Positions 47,311-59,850 of a stretch of DNA of 64,000 nucleotides are shown here, piece after piece; positions within the stretch are counted from its first letter, which is position 1, and every line of letters starts with the position of its first letter. The stretch spans positions 124,001-188,000 of the forward strand of contig NC_052495.1 of NCBI RefSeq assembly GCF_009730915.1, given 5' to 3'. The translations under genes and the position numbers were made by a program. The notes beneath the pieces are model-generated. The model had not been told where the DNA came from. It saw nothing but the letters and a program-made list of their open reading frames with translations, and searched no databases. The stretch comes from Dioscorea cayenensis subsp. rotundata. Lineage: Eukaryota; Streptophyta; Magnoliopsida; Dioscoreales; Dioscoreaceae.

Positions 47311-49529
47311 GACAACTACAACAATGTTGTTTTCACCAAGTTTTGAAGAGGCTAATTTTGTTTTTCCTAAAATGTTTTTTTGCGTTGTTGTTTGAACCCA
47401 CATGGCTGTAATCCATATGTAATTTTTACTGTTGTTATTATTAGTGAATAGCATTATATTATGAAAGAATTACTACTCAATACGTGGATTGTTACAAACT
47501 AATGAAAGACAATGTTTTGATATGTCAAGATGAATTAGGTATACAAGCATGGAAATCTTAGAAGCATCCATAGTTTGTGGCTGATTTATTGTTAGACTGA
47601 TGGGGCAAATTTCCATTAATATTTTCAATTTGCTTTAGTTTCATTTTGCTGGTTGCCTTTGTGGTGTTCATGTGGGATTCTTTTGTCATGAGCCGAGTGA
47701 AATGCTACAGCTCGCTATATATAAAATCTTTTAGTTTACTCAAAACCTTTTATTTAAACACATACTTTTTTTTTTTTGAAAGAGGGAAGTTTTTCATAGA
47801 TTTAATAGTCAGTCAATTGACAAACAATAGATCTTTAAATTTATATTTTGACATAATCTGAGTCTTTTGTGCATTTTACTCAAGATTATTCGCCACCGAT
47901 ATTTTTATAGCTAGAAACTTTAATTATTTAAATAACAGTGTTAAACAATTAATTAAACAATTTAAAATTTATGATATTTGGTTTAATTAATATTGATTAA
48001 ATACTTTTAAAAAAAAAAGAAAAGGGAAAGAAAGAAGAGTCAATTGCCCATGTACTTGTTTGAGAATGGCAAGAAGAGTATTTTGCTCTTGTAATTCAAC
48101 ATTGTGAATGTGAAGGAGCATGACATGAAAAAAAAAACGGAAACCATAAATTGAAGTGAGAAATGCTTGGGGATGAAGAGTTGTTAGGTGAAACAAAATA
48201 TCAACATAAATGATTGCTTAAAGTAAAGGAACTTAAAAGAGTTAGACCGACCAATGCAACCAATTTCGGCACAAATTTCTTCAATTCATTCTTCTTGATT
48301 AAAAACCGAAAATAGTTGTACTAATATTGATGTATCCCTTCTATCAATGGTCCCAACAACATCAAGCATTTTTTTTAATAATACACACTCTATTTATATC
48401 TCAATCATGTATTGAAAAACAGTCGAATTTCGAAACATCAAATATTTTTTAAAATAATACATATTTTATTTATATCTCAATCATGCATAAAAAAATAGTC
48501 TACATCCTGCAAAAAAAATCAAACAGAACCACTTGCAACAATGACATCAACAAACGTATTGTATACTATATATTTTATTGTATTTTAAACCATAGTAATT
48601 ATATTGTTGTGCTTTAAGCAAATTGTATATTTTATTGTACTTTAAGCCACAGTGATTTGTGTACTTTTTTTTAAGTTGTATGTCCTTGAAGTTGGTGGAC
48701 TATTTATTTGTCAATAATAATAACAAGCATACTGTTCACCAGTGATGAAGATCTGTTTTACTTTAGAGCATGTGAAGACAAAAAAGTTCATACAAGAGAT
48801 CTACAAAGTCCACAAACATGAAGTCTGAAATCAACAAAATCATCACAACTTTTATGTAATGATGAGAAAAGTGTGCAAAGGTATCTGCTCTAATAACAAA
48901 AAATATCACGTTATCTATCAATTTGAGTTCACAAGGTAAAAGCTGAAGAACTACAACCAGGATGTAAAAACACTAAATAAGTAGCAAGAGAACTTTATTG
49001 ATATCTAATGGGAATACATGGACTAAAAAAAAATTTAAAAGATGTATCTAGCCAAGAGCCAAGAGCCAAGAGCCAAGTGCAAACCCCATGTCCTCTTATT
49101 CTGTTCGCCAACCATCGCTGAATGATTAATTAACAGAAAAAAAAAAGGTAAAAAAAGAAGAGAAAGTTAAACTCCTAATCCTTGCATCATCAACAAAAAC
49201 TAACTTATATATTTTGCAGAGAAACTTGAGAGAAACCAAAACACCAAATTAGAAGAAGGAATAACATAAATCTTAATCATCAATACTTCGCAAGCAAAGT
49301 GTGGGATTTCAGCAAAGATTGTGTGAAAAATATAAAGCACTAGTTTAATCTAGAACAAAATCTGAGTATGGATGATATATTTTTAACTAAAGCTTTCCAA
49401 ACAAGAGCCGTTAATCGATAAACCAATCACAGAAAAGTGTTGCCTCAGGTTTTGTAGGGGCCAAGAAAAGCACAAGCATAAACAAAGAAACAAGCATGAA
49501 CCAAAGATGAGTAAAGGACAACACCTTTA
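47311..49529. other. Region between SDA1 and PDI genes
   Basis: SDA1 3' UTR, then segment D (listed separately), then ~640 bp of AT-rich sequence leading to the 3' end of the minus-strand PDI gene. A triple AAGAGCC(A) run occurs near 49053-49077. No gene seen. Confidence 0.55.
47802..48885. repeat. Segment D, parental copy downstream of SDA1
   Basis: Counterpart of 19521-20474. It has a ~100-bp stretch (about 47866-47962) missing in the other copy, and its poly-A tracts differ in length. The match stops abruptly at GTGCAAAGGTATC (48885), which is the rearrangement breakpoint. Confidence 0.87.
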
Positions 49530-52500
49530 TTATAGTTCATCCTTTCCAGTGTTGGATTGGACTGGAGTGTCCTTGTCCGTGTCCCTGTTTTTCTGAATAA
49601 AATTAATGATGTCTCCGGCTGTCCTATCTCCGTCATACTGCACAATCTTGTTGCTGGCTGAGGAAAAGAAGACAGTTGGGTAACCCCGCACTTCAAACTC
49701 ATTTGGAACATCATTTGCAGTGGCATCCTGTTAAGGGTTGAAAATTAGAATAAATATTTAAGACATCAAAGAATCTATATATTCCCCACGGTCGGGGAGA
49801 ACAGCGTATTAGTGATTGAAAGATGTCATCACATGCTAATGGAAACACACTAATTCAGATATGAAGTGTAGACTGTACTCATCCACTCGACTCTCTTTCC
49901 AGAATATAATGAAAGGTACGTCCAAAACTTCAAATGACTAGTAATAAAATTCAATACTGAAAACAAAGCAGCACAGAGATTGAAAATTATCGTCTTTTCA
50001 TGCATCAAAGCAATGGAAAGGCTTAAAACTTGAGAGGATAATGAGAATTTGCAAAAATATGCTCATGTAACCTAAAAGAAAATAAGCTTGCTATTGAAAC
50101 AATAAAATGGAAATGAGGGACATGGAAGAGAAACTACCACTGTTACAATAGAATAAATAAAAAGCAGTCCATATGTAAACTTGAAGGGTAAAAAAAAAAG
50201 CATACCATCTTTGCAATGATCACATTAGCATCATTTTCAAATGAAACAGCCACTTCATCTAAGATAGGTGCTAGTTTCTTACAATGTCCGCACCATGGTG
50301 CATAAAATTCAAGGAGAACTGCAAAAGCAAATAGATTATTGTGACTTTCTTAAGAAAAAAAATAATAAAAAATAAAGAAAGAAGGGAGAAGAAGAATACA
50401 ATTCACTTGTGAATTAAAAAAAAAAAAGCGTCAACAATCACTTTACCATTCTTTCCTGAGTCGAAAACGACATCTTTAAGGTTGTCCGCCACAACAATCT
50501 TCACCGGCTCATCATTAACCTCAGGAATAGGCTCTGACTTTCTGAAGGGTGTCAAGTTACCATCCTGCAGAAATACCATCAGGTAGAATGAAATGACTGC
50601 TTCAAACTTATGACAACAAAAACTATACTTGACAATGATGGTACTTCAACATGGTCACAAGGATCATAAACCATAGCAATTATAGTTCAACGCCAAAGCA
50701 ACCTCTATAAGAACAACAATTAAACTCAGTACCTTGTACTCCTTCAACCAAGTTGCAATTTGATCAGGTTCCAAATGAACTTTCACAAATTTAACCCCAT
50801 TAATGTCTTGAATGACTATGAGGGGCGTCTGCTCTGCTTCAAGTCCAAAATACTGTCAACAAAAATAATTCTCACATTTTAAAAACCTACCAAATAAGGA
50901 ACTAATAATGTGCTTAAATAACCCTAAAGTAGATAACATTAAGAAGAAATAACCTGTAAGGCGCCTTGACTGGCATCAAGATCACCAACAAGAAAACTTA
51001 TACCCTTCCCTTTGTAGTGCTCAGCAATTTCTTGGTATTTGGACTTGAAAGAATCAATATTCTCAATGCTGAAGTTCAGAAAGAGCATAGCCTACAATGC
51101 CAGATACCAGGAGAAAGCATATCAAACAATGATGATATGCTAAAGACAGGGTTGCAGCATGAAAATATGAACACATCAAGAATGATCAAGAGAAAAAAAA
51201 TAATTAAGGATGCAACTTATATCTACCTAGCTTCAAAACTATAATATTGGGCACAAAACCGGAATCTATAAAACCAAATATGCAGCCAACTCACAAAAAT
51301 GTAGGGAAAGAGGATAAAAAATCAAGGGGCAGCAGGCAATTGAAGCTCAAATAATCAAGCTTGCAAAGGTTTTTTTTTTGCAGGGAAACCATTTGCATAA
51401 GATGTAAGAATTTTTATAAGCAATAAGCACCATATCTACATATATTTGTTAAATATATGCAGTACACAACATACCTCAACAAACAGTGAAGCATGAAATA
51501 TACGTGCGACAAATTATAAGAACATCTTATGATTACCTTATCTACAACTAAGAGTGAATGCCTTGTATGATAAACATTGAAGCCCCATTTTTAAGGGGAA
51601 AAAAGCACTGGTAATTAACAGGATAGCGTTCCTTACTTTGGCATGAGCATTGTTGAAGAATTTAGTTATGTATTGATGGTTGTTCGGATCCTTGTTAAAG
51701 GTAGTAACAATTGGCACACTGGAGCTCTCAATGAAGGTTTGAAAAGCATCAATATCAAAATCCTGCCAAAAATAACAGAGGAAAGTAGTACATCATCAGC
51801 CAAAGAGTCAAACGATTAATTTTCCTCATAGTGATGCAATGAACAAACACAAGAATGGCCCAGCTCATTGTGTACATTCACATACCATATATGCATGCAC
51901 CTTTACACCTAAGAGAAAATAAAATAAATAACTCTTTAATGGATGGAAGATGAAGATAGAAGCAACAACAAAGCTTTTCGCATGCACACCATGAAATCTG
52001 TCCCTTGTATCACTTGCATCCAAGAGCATGATCTTATACAATCAACTGAAACATTAATTATAGAAAATCAAGGATACCTGGGTATCAACAAAAAGTTCAT
52101 CAAAAGGCTTGAATAATCTAACTGTGGGCTTATATATGTTCAAATGCCCACGCGGAAGAAACTTGGCATCTGAAGTGTGACCAAAATCATAGTCAGAGCG
52201 CAACTTTTCTGCAACAGCCATGAAGTTCATGTACTCCTCGCCAGAATATTCAGGGAACACTCCCACCTATAATTCAATCAAACTCCAGTACTAGGTAAAG
52301 AGATCAAAGTTTAAATAATGTAACAATTCATAATTATCAAAATTTAAGCTTACAACAAAAACTTTCTTGACACCAATAAGATTGCTAGCATCCTCTGAAG
52401 ATTTAATTTCAGCAGATGCAGGACCAACTTGCTTCTTAAGATGTTCAACTATGCCATCAGCATCTCGAGGACCTTTATAATCCTGAATGTTCGTTCCTGC

Positions 52501-53832
52501 ATTCCTTAGGATCTTGAGCGTGGGGAAGCCCTTCACCTCATACTTAGTGGCAAGTTCCTTGTTTATTTCTTCATTAGCATCAACTTTAGCTAGAACAATT
52601 GGAGGATCATGCTTGCTCAATATGGTGGCAGCCTTCTCATACTGAATGCGAGAAGTTTCAAAATATCAGCAAGTCACTAGATTGCAATAATGATTGCATT
52701 TCACCAAAGCAAATTCAAATCCAAATGATTTACCTCAGGAGCAAGTCGCTTACAATGCCCACACCTGCCACAGGGACAAACCACCATGATATGAGAGCCA
52801 CAAACATATCATACAAAAAGCCTATTTAAGAGAATATACAGCTATGAAAAAAATTTTAAAAAGCCCTCAAATTATGGCAATATGCCAATAACTTAGCATA
52901 AAAAGAAGTAAACAGGAGAAAGTGAAAACATGTCAAATAATAACTGCTATGACCATATTTAGGGTCACAGTTGCGTTTTTTATTGGTACATGATGAAACA
53001 AAATAAAACATGCTAATATAATGTTAGATATCAGATCTAGATCTTCTAAACTTCAATCAGATAATAGCGCACGAATTGTCATGTTTCCTTTTAATCTATA
53101 CCACAGATAAGAGAACCTCAAAATGCACAAATGAACAGACCAGTGATGACCAAACCCTGATCAAGATTCAGTCCCTCTCCTTTGCAAACCTACTGCTATT
53201 GTAAAAATCTTTCAACTTCCAAGGGATCATAAAGCTTGGTGGAATTTTGTGTACAAACATAACAACGGAAAAACCACTCTATTCAAGTACGTAGAGCTCC
53301 AATTAAATTGAAACTAGGTCACAGCGCACAGATGCATCAAAACTCCATCTACAGAAAGTAACAAAACAAAAACTATATACTGCTACTGGGATCAAATCGC
53401 AGAACCCAAATCCATCAACTTCCAGATAATAAGACTAACAATTTTTTCCCACATAGAACAGAAATCGCCATAAACTTCTACTGCTAAGAACTCCTTATAA
53501 ATAAAAACACTATATCATAATTGCACAGATGCATCGAAACAGATAACAATCACCATGAAGCGAAGCAAAAATCCAAACTCTCAAAGCATTGAACACCAAT
53601 TCTCACCACGAAAACCAAAACAATCAAAAGAAACGAACAATTACCATGGAGCATAGAACTCGACGACAATGAAGGGGTGCTTTGCGATCGTCTCCGAGAA
53701 GTTCGCCACATCGAGGGTGAGCACCGACGACGGCTCCTCCGATCCACTCTCCTCCGCCAAAGCCGGCAGTACGCACGCGGCAACGGCCAACGCTACGATG
53801 GCGCAATGGATCCAAACCCTAGAGATCGCCAT
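49530..53832 (-). CDS. PDIL1: Protein disulfide isomerase, two-thioredoxin-domain, KDEL
   Basis: Ten exons on the minus strand: 53645-53832, 52734-52764, 52354-52641, 52078-52266, 51637-51762, 50954-51091, 50733-50852, 50447-50564, 50206-50318 and 49530-49727; 502 aa, all in frame. An N-terminal signal peptide (residues 1 to ~26, hydrophobic [16 protein letters not shown]) is followed by an a domain with active site WCGHC (Cys64/Cys67), b and b' domains, an a' domain with WCGHC (Cys409/Cys412), and the ER-retrieval tail KDEL. NFS at residue 44 is a potential N-glycosylation site. The family forms and isomerises disulfides in the ER lumen, important for secretory and storage proteins. Order and length fit plant PDIL1-1/1-2 (usually ~500-515 aa). 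Upstream a CCACGTGG palindrome may give stress or light control. Confidence 0.95.
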
Positions 53833-53879
53833 GAGAGTGCGAAGCTTATGGTGATTTTTCACTGAGACATCGAAGGTCT

Positions 53880-53920
53880 CTATATATATAGAATTTTCGA
53901 GAAGACGATGAGCCACGTGG
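53880..53920 (-). promoter_or_regulatory. PDI core promoter: TATA-like run and G-box
   Basis: Reading toward the PDI start, CCACGTGG (53913-53920, containing a CACGTG G-box) precedes a TATATATAGAG-type run (~53880-53890), about 50 bp before the ATG at 53832. CCACG is also the half-site of plant ER-stress elements bound by bZIP28/60, but the matching CCAAT half was not seen at the required spacing. A role in the unfolded protein response is speculation. Confidence 0.4.
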
Positions 53921-56052
53921 CGATTCGAAAATGCTAGGATCTTGAAGAAGGCTTCAAACAGGGGATTGATTATTAACGAATATAAAATTGACACGTTTCA
54001 CCGGATGATGTGTGAGTTGATAATTTGGGTGTTTGGTGTTTTGTCTGGGTACTTGATTTGCTATGAACGGAGATGTACTTGGGTCAATACGCAAATCCCA
54101 AGATTTCATTGCACTGTGATTAGGACTCAGAAAAAGGAACATTAGTGATGGATGTGCTGGAGGAGCTGAAGTGTTGATAAATTATTGGTAGTTCGTTTTT
54201 GTAGTCACTTTTTGGGTGTGCTAAGTTAGCATTCGTATGGAAATTTCAAATACGTACTTACTATTCAAAATTAGACGTCAGCGATTGAGATTCATTTTTT
54301 TGGGTTTTTAGAATTTTTAGATAATAATAAAAGAGATTATTGTGTAGATATTTTGAAATTTATGCGACGAATTATTTCAAATTTATTTTTAGATTAGGTT
54401 TATGTTGTAAATATATTAGAATTAAAACTTTAAATATTAATAAATTGATGTCATAATAGATTATTTTTAATATTTTAAATTTTTTATTGTTGAAGAAAAT
54501 CATTCAAAGAATGTTTTATAATTGTTTTTAGGGTTATTTATGCCATGCAGGTTGTGAATTTGATGTAATTGGTGGATAAAATAAATTAAGATTATTTTAA
54601 TATTAATAAATTAAATTACTGTTTAAAAAATTTGAGATTGTCAATAGATAGACAAATACAGATAGACAAACATGTACATGAGAATAGATTATTATCTTAC
54701 GATTAAAAACCTAAATAAAAATCTAAATAAAATATTACAATAATATTAAACATTTAATAATTATAATTATTTTACGATTTAATTTAAAAATAGAAATAGA
54801 TTATTTATTAATAGAACTTATCTTTCTTATTTAATTAATATTTTAAAATGGTAGAATACTATAGTTAGTCCCTCTAATATAGTCACTCTGTTCTCCCTCT
54901 AATATAATTTGTTTTTGGGAGGTCTCTATGAGGACTTACATTTTCATTGCCATTTCCATTTCCCATCTTCCTCCTTTGCTCCCGGCCCTTCGTCGTTTTT
55001 GTCTTTTTTTTCTCAAACTTGGATTTCACTTCGCTCCAATTGATTTGATCACCTGCTTTGTCAACCATTAGCGTTTAAGGTTAAACACAACATCGGTAAT
55101 GTGGCAACCGGGTTTGCATTTAACCTTAAACACTAATATTATCGTTGACAGCTTTCCAGGTGATCAAATCAAGCAGAGTAAAGGTGAAATCGAAGTTTGA
55201 GTCCATCTTTAAGAAGAAAAAAAAGACAAAGCCGACAAACGGCTAGGGGCAAAAGAGGAATGTGGAAATGGCAATGGACTAGCTATATTAGAGGGAGGAC
55301 AGACTGACTAATCTATATTATAGGGACTAACTATAGTATTCTACCATTTTAAAATATTAATTAAATAAGAAAGATAAGTTCTATTATCATGAAAAATAAA
55401 TAATCTATTTCTATTTTTAAATTAAATAGTAAGATAATTATAATTATTAAAAATTTTTAATATTATTGTAATATTTTATCTAGGTTTTTATGAGAACTTG
55501 ACACGTCATACTTTTTGTTTTTTTACTTATATGATGTCTAGTGAACTTTCAAAAATTTAGTAACTTTACTATAGTTTTGCATTTATTCTCACATGCCAAA
55601 TTTTTTATCTATCCTAGCCCCACTTTCCTTGGTTGAATGTTGTAGCTTATGATGTTGGGCCACTACCCTCTCTCGACGTGAATCAAAAATCTGGTGACAT
55701 GTCCTTTGACGACGTGCCACCATCAGCGTGGATTAATTAAATAAATTTTAATAATTGATATGTACTTCCAATCGCCAGCCAAAAAAAAAATAATAATAAC
55801 CGAAATCCTATGGATGACCTCCCGGTGAAAAAGAATTGATGTTCAGTGATTGAAAAAATACAAATTGAAATTAGGTGAGCAAAATAAAAATTGAGCATAG
55901 TACAAATGATCACTCAAAATTTTTACCCTATTGCACTAAATTCATTACTACTCAAATTAATTATAAATAAAATTATAGGCCTAGTGGGTCGGATCTTAAA
56001 CGGTTAAACCCGAATCCGCCTACCACTTCTGGAATCATCCTCGTCTTCCGCT
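53921..56052. other. Intergenic between divergent PDI and QQT1 genes
   Basis: AT-rich. Contains the large foldback described separately at 54700-55500. No other gene seen. Confidence 0.55.
54700..55500. mobile_element. Large foldback element with ~390-bp arms
   Basis: The two halves are near-complete inverted copies meeting around 55090-55110. Left landmarks TAATTATAATTATTTTACGA, AGAACTTATCTTTCTTATTT, GAATACTATAGTTAGTCCCT, GCCATTTCCATTTCCC and TTGATTTGATCACCTG recur inverted (AATAAGAAAGATAAGTTCT, GGGACTAACTATAGTATTC, AATGTGGAAATGGCAATG, AGGTGATCAAATCAA). The inner tips carry GTTTAAGGTTAAA / TTTAACCTTAAAC. The 'GGGACTAACTATAGTATT' repeats recall the GGTCCCTCTA termini of the Mutator-like MITE at 26745, though they are not the same. 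Ends and target duplication are uncertain. A transcript would form a long hairpin. Confidence 0.82.
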
Positions 56053-56071
56053 AAAACCCTAACCCTAAACC
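56053..56071 (+). promoter_or_regulatory. Telo-box motifs of QQT1
   Basis: AAACCCTAACCCTAAACC lies 17-35 bp upstream of the ATG, containing AAACCCTAA and a second overlapping telomere-like repeat. This resembles the telo-box of SDA1 in this window and fits growth-linked, essential genes. Confidence 0.65.
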
Positions 56072-56087
56072 TCGCAAGAAGCCGGAG

Positions 56088-58681
56088 ATGGTGTTCGGGC
56101 AAGTGGTGATCGGCCCTCCGGGCTCCGGCAAAACCACGTATTGCAATGGCATGTCCCAGTTCCTCAAGCTCATCGGCAGGTTCCATTCCCCCGATCCCCT
56201 TAACCTTTTCGCTTCTCTAATTTTTCCCATTTTATGATTAGGAGAAATTTTTCGTTTGCAGGAAGGTAGCAGTCGTCAATTTGGATCCTGCCAATGATGC
56301 CTTGCCGTATCCTTCGTTGGATTATGAGTGTTTGTTTGCATATTGAGATCAAATTGTTTGTTTTTAATGCAATCACTGGAACGGTGATGTTTTTCTTGAC
56401 AATTGAATATAGATATGAGTGTGCGGTTAATATCGAGGATCTTGTGAGACTCAGTGATGTTATGCTTGAGCATTCACTTGGTCCAAATGGAGGTTAATTT
56501 TTATTGATAATCTTTGTTTTTCCAATGGAAAGAGGAAATTTTCTTTTTTTCCCTGATTTTTTTTTTTTTTGGTTTTTTTAATGGGAATTAGGTCTTGTTT
56601 ATTGCATGGATTACTTGGAGAAGAACATTGACTGGTTGGAGTCTAAATTAAAGCCTCTGGTTAAAGGTAAGCACTAAAAGTTTCTTGCTTTTTCTTTGCA
56701 ATGCCAGTATTTGTAAGCTGTTCTTGTGCTCATGGGATGAGAGTTTATAGACTATGTTTTGAGCACAATGGTAACATTTCTGAATTTATATTTGAGATAG
56801 TTGCTTTATTGATAAATCATGCAGATCATTACCTTCTCTTTGATTTTCCTGGCCAAGTTGAACTTTTCTTTCTCCATTCTAATGCAAAGAATGTTATTTT
56901 TAAACTTATGAAGAAGATGAACCTTCGGGTATGATCTCTTTCTCATGTTTCTGAAATTTGATTCAATAGTTGTTGTTTGACTTCATTCTTTGGCATTTTC
57001 TTTTCTGTTGGAAAGTTAACTGTTGTTCACTTGGTTGACGCCCATCTATGTTGTGATCCTGGAAAATATGTGAGTGCATTGCTTCTTTCATTGTCAACCA
57101 TGTTGCATTTGGAGCTTCCTCACATTAATGTCCTCTCCAAGATTGATCTTGTTGAGAGCTATGGGAGACTAGGTATGTCCATACTGTGGTTGGTGAGATG
57201 CAATGTGATTTCTTCTTCTGTAGTTTGCCTACTTATGTGGATATTATCACTGGTTAATATGTTTTTATTTCCTGCAGCTTTCAATCTTGACTTTTACACA
57301 GATGTTCAAGATCTGTCTTATTTACAGTATCATCTCGATCAGGATCCACGCGAGAGAAATTCAGGTTCTCATCTCCCCTTTTAACCATATGCACTTGGAA
57401 CTATGAGTTCACAAAGGCCTTCTTGGGACTCTCTATTTATAGGATATTAAAAGCACACATTTTATTTATCAAAAACTATATCTTCTATCTGAGATACCAA
57501 GGACAAAATACCATCACTAATAAGTGTTTGTTTTTTTCTTGGATTTATATTTGTGCTATAAATAGAGGTTGATCAAAACAAAATAATAGCTTGTAAACCA
57601 TCAATAAAGTACTATTATGAAGGTCAGGGCCATATATTGATCTTAATCCCGACTATTATTGGTTTTGTGTGTGCATTTGTGTGATAATTGTTTTGTCATG
57701 ATGATTTGCAGGAAGCTTACAAAGGAGTTATGTGGTGTCATTGAAGATTATAGCCTTGTTAACTTTACCACTTTGGACATTCAAGTGAGTGTTCTTCTCC
57801 ATTACCATGAAATCTGATTTACAGTTTACAGTTTATCATAAGAACAAATGTTTTGCCTTCAGGATAAAGAAAGTGTTGGAAATCTTGTGAAGGTGATAGA
57901 TAAAAGCAACGGGTATATATTTTGCTGGGATAGAAGGAAGTGTTGTCGAGTTCAGCAAAATTGCAGCAGCTCCTCTTGACTGGGACTACTATAGATATCC
58001 TTTTTTTTACATGCATTTCATTATTCCTTTCTAGTTCTTTATTCCAATAACCTTTTGATTAATTTTCCTGCTTTAAAATTTTGTTTGGTTATGTAACATC
58101 TCTAAGGAATGTTCTGTTGCTTCCCTCTTCTAAGCAATCTTATTTCACATATATTATTACAGTTAAACATCTTAATTGAGAGTAAGATGTAGACATGAAC
58201 CTCGGGAGGGAAGTGGAATGTGAAGCTTTAGAACTTCTTCATTCACACTTGACAATGATCTGGTAGTAACCTTATATATTAAAGATTGTTGATTGTAGAT
58301 CAATTTGGTGGAGATGGTTTTGTTAGTACGGAAACTAGTGCTTGTGTTTCATGAATATCAATTAGATTGATGGTAGGGAAAAAAAAAAGAGGGCCATATA
58401 GCATAGAGTCAATGCTCCTATATGTTAGTGATGGATCAAGGTCGTTGCAAGTAGAAAATAGATAGTTCCTTCACTGTGGTTCAATGCATGATTGATTTTC
58501 ATGTAAACTTATCTACTAAATTTTAAGCCTGGCATAATGTGTGGCTTTGTGCTGTCTTCATCTTTGTATGGCTCCGACAAGTAGTTCTTCGGATTGATGA
58601 GTAAATAGTTTTCCCTAACAAGAAGTTCGCACGACAGCGGCTGTACAAGAGAAGTATATGAAGGACGATGATGATGACTAG
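56088..58681 (+). CDS. QQT1: GPN-loop GTPase 2 (QQT1/GPN2)
   Basis: Ten exons: 56088-56179, 56262-56306, 56413-56492, 56592-56666, 56825-56928, 57016-57172, 57278-57364, 57712-57784, 57863-57994 and 58633-58681; ~297 aa, the usual length. P-loop GPPGSGKT (residues 9-16), the family-defining GPN triplet (69-71), switch motif DFPGQ (104-108) and base-recognition SKID (173-176) are all present; the tail is acidic (MKDDDDD). GPN GTPases assist assembly and nuclear import of RNA polymerase II; Arabidopsis QQT1 is needed for early embryo divisions. Introns 2 and 9 are U12-type (listed separately). Odd: exon 57278-57364 lacks one base in an A run near 57358, and exon 57863-57994 has an extra T in TTTT near 57921. 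Correcting both restores the family sequence, so either consensus errors or real damage. Confidence 0.9.
56307..56412 (+). other. U12-type intron (GT-AG) in QQT1
   Basis: Starts GTATCCTTCG, close to the minor-spliceosome donor consensus GTATCCTTT, and ends ATAG. A branch-point match TTTTTCTTGAC (56390-56400) places the branch A 13 nt from the intron end, inside the 10-16 nt window typical of U12 introns. The flanking exons join in frame (DALP/YECAV). Confidence 0.85.
57995..58632 (+). other. U12-type AT-AC intron in QQT1
   Basis: Starts ATATCCTTTT, the exact AT-AC class minor-spliceosome donor, and ends GTTCGCAC. A branch site TTTTCCCTAAC ends at 58619, with its A 14 nt from the end of the intron. 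No GT-AG alternative joins the conserved protein: only AT-AC joins LDWDYY to [11 protein letters not shown]. 638 bp long. Confidence 0.9.
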
Positions 58682-59812
58682 TTTCGAGGATCACCAAGGT
58701 GGCTTTGTGTAAAATACATAAACCATTTCCATGTTGAAAGGTTTATTAATTTTGTCAAGAACACTTGTATAACTTTTCACAAATTTTGTAGAGACTGACT
58801 GTTTAGAAATCATTGGTGGTTCTTTTTTGTGGTCTGTTTTTCCGAGTGCGTTTGGTTAAGATCACTTCAAAAATTTCACTTATATCTTTTGTTAAATTTC
58901 TTTTTATTTTTGCGAGAATTCGATTATTCGACTGACACAACTGACGGTTGGTTGTAATGTTGAGAATTTAATGATGAAAAAATATCTGTTCATAAGGAAT
59001 GGTGAGGACATTAATTTTGACCGATGTGGCATCTATAGCTTATTTTTAATGGGTCCTCCTCTATGTTAAGCAACGGATTGAGAACTCGGCAAGTATAAAA
59101 TAGAATGTTTTTTTCGGAAGTGCAGGGCATGATTGATTTTTATGTAAAAATTGTTTATTATATTTCAGTCATGGCATTACGCTGTGCTTTGCATGCAGTT
59201 TATTGGATAAGTAAATTTTGTAGAAGATATAAAACCCTGCAATACTCATTGCAGGAGATGCAAAATCATTTCTTTGTGAAAAGGTTAATTGGTTTTTGCT
59301 ACTAACACCTGTGTAACTATTTCCATTTTTATCTTTTCTCTAACGTGGTAATTTGTGAATGGAATCATTAGGATGTCTTTAATTTAGCTCTTGGAAACAG
59401 AGTAGTTGTATATTGGGTCAAGAATTTTTTTACTAAAACAATATAATGTATACGTACAATTTTTTTCCACCCTATTTCATATTTTATTGATTATTTTCGA
59501 GGATTTCACATGTCTTCTACAAAAGAAGAAGATTGTGTATTAAATCCTGAAAAAAAAAATCATTTTTCTTTAAAAATAACAAATTGACAATAATGCCTTT
59601 CTACCATGACAAATTGATGGACATAAATAATATGAAAAATTTAATTTTCTAAAAAAAAAAAATTTTTTTTGAGTTGAATGTCTGTGCATATTACACTGAT
59701 GGCTTGTGTTCTATAGGGCCATATGGGTAATTTTTTATTTATTTTATATATGCCTCCCCCTTTTGCCTGCTGTGGAAGTGAACCATCCATGAGCCATCAT
59801 CATAAACCAAAT

Positions 59813-59850
<38 letters not shown>

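Noticed and set aside
53880-53920. ER-stress response element (ERSE) for PDI
   Set aside because: Only the CCACG half is present; the CCAAT half at the required spacing was not found.
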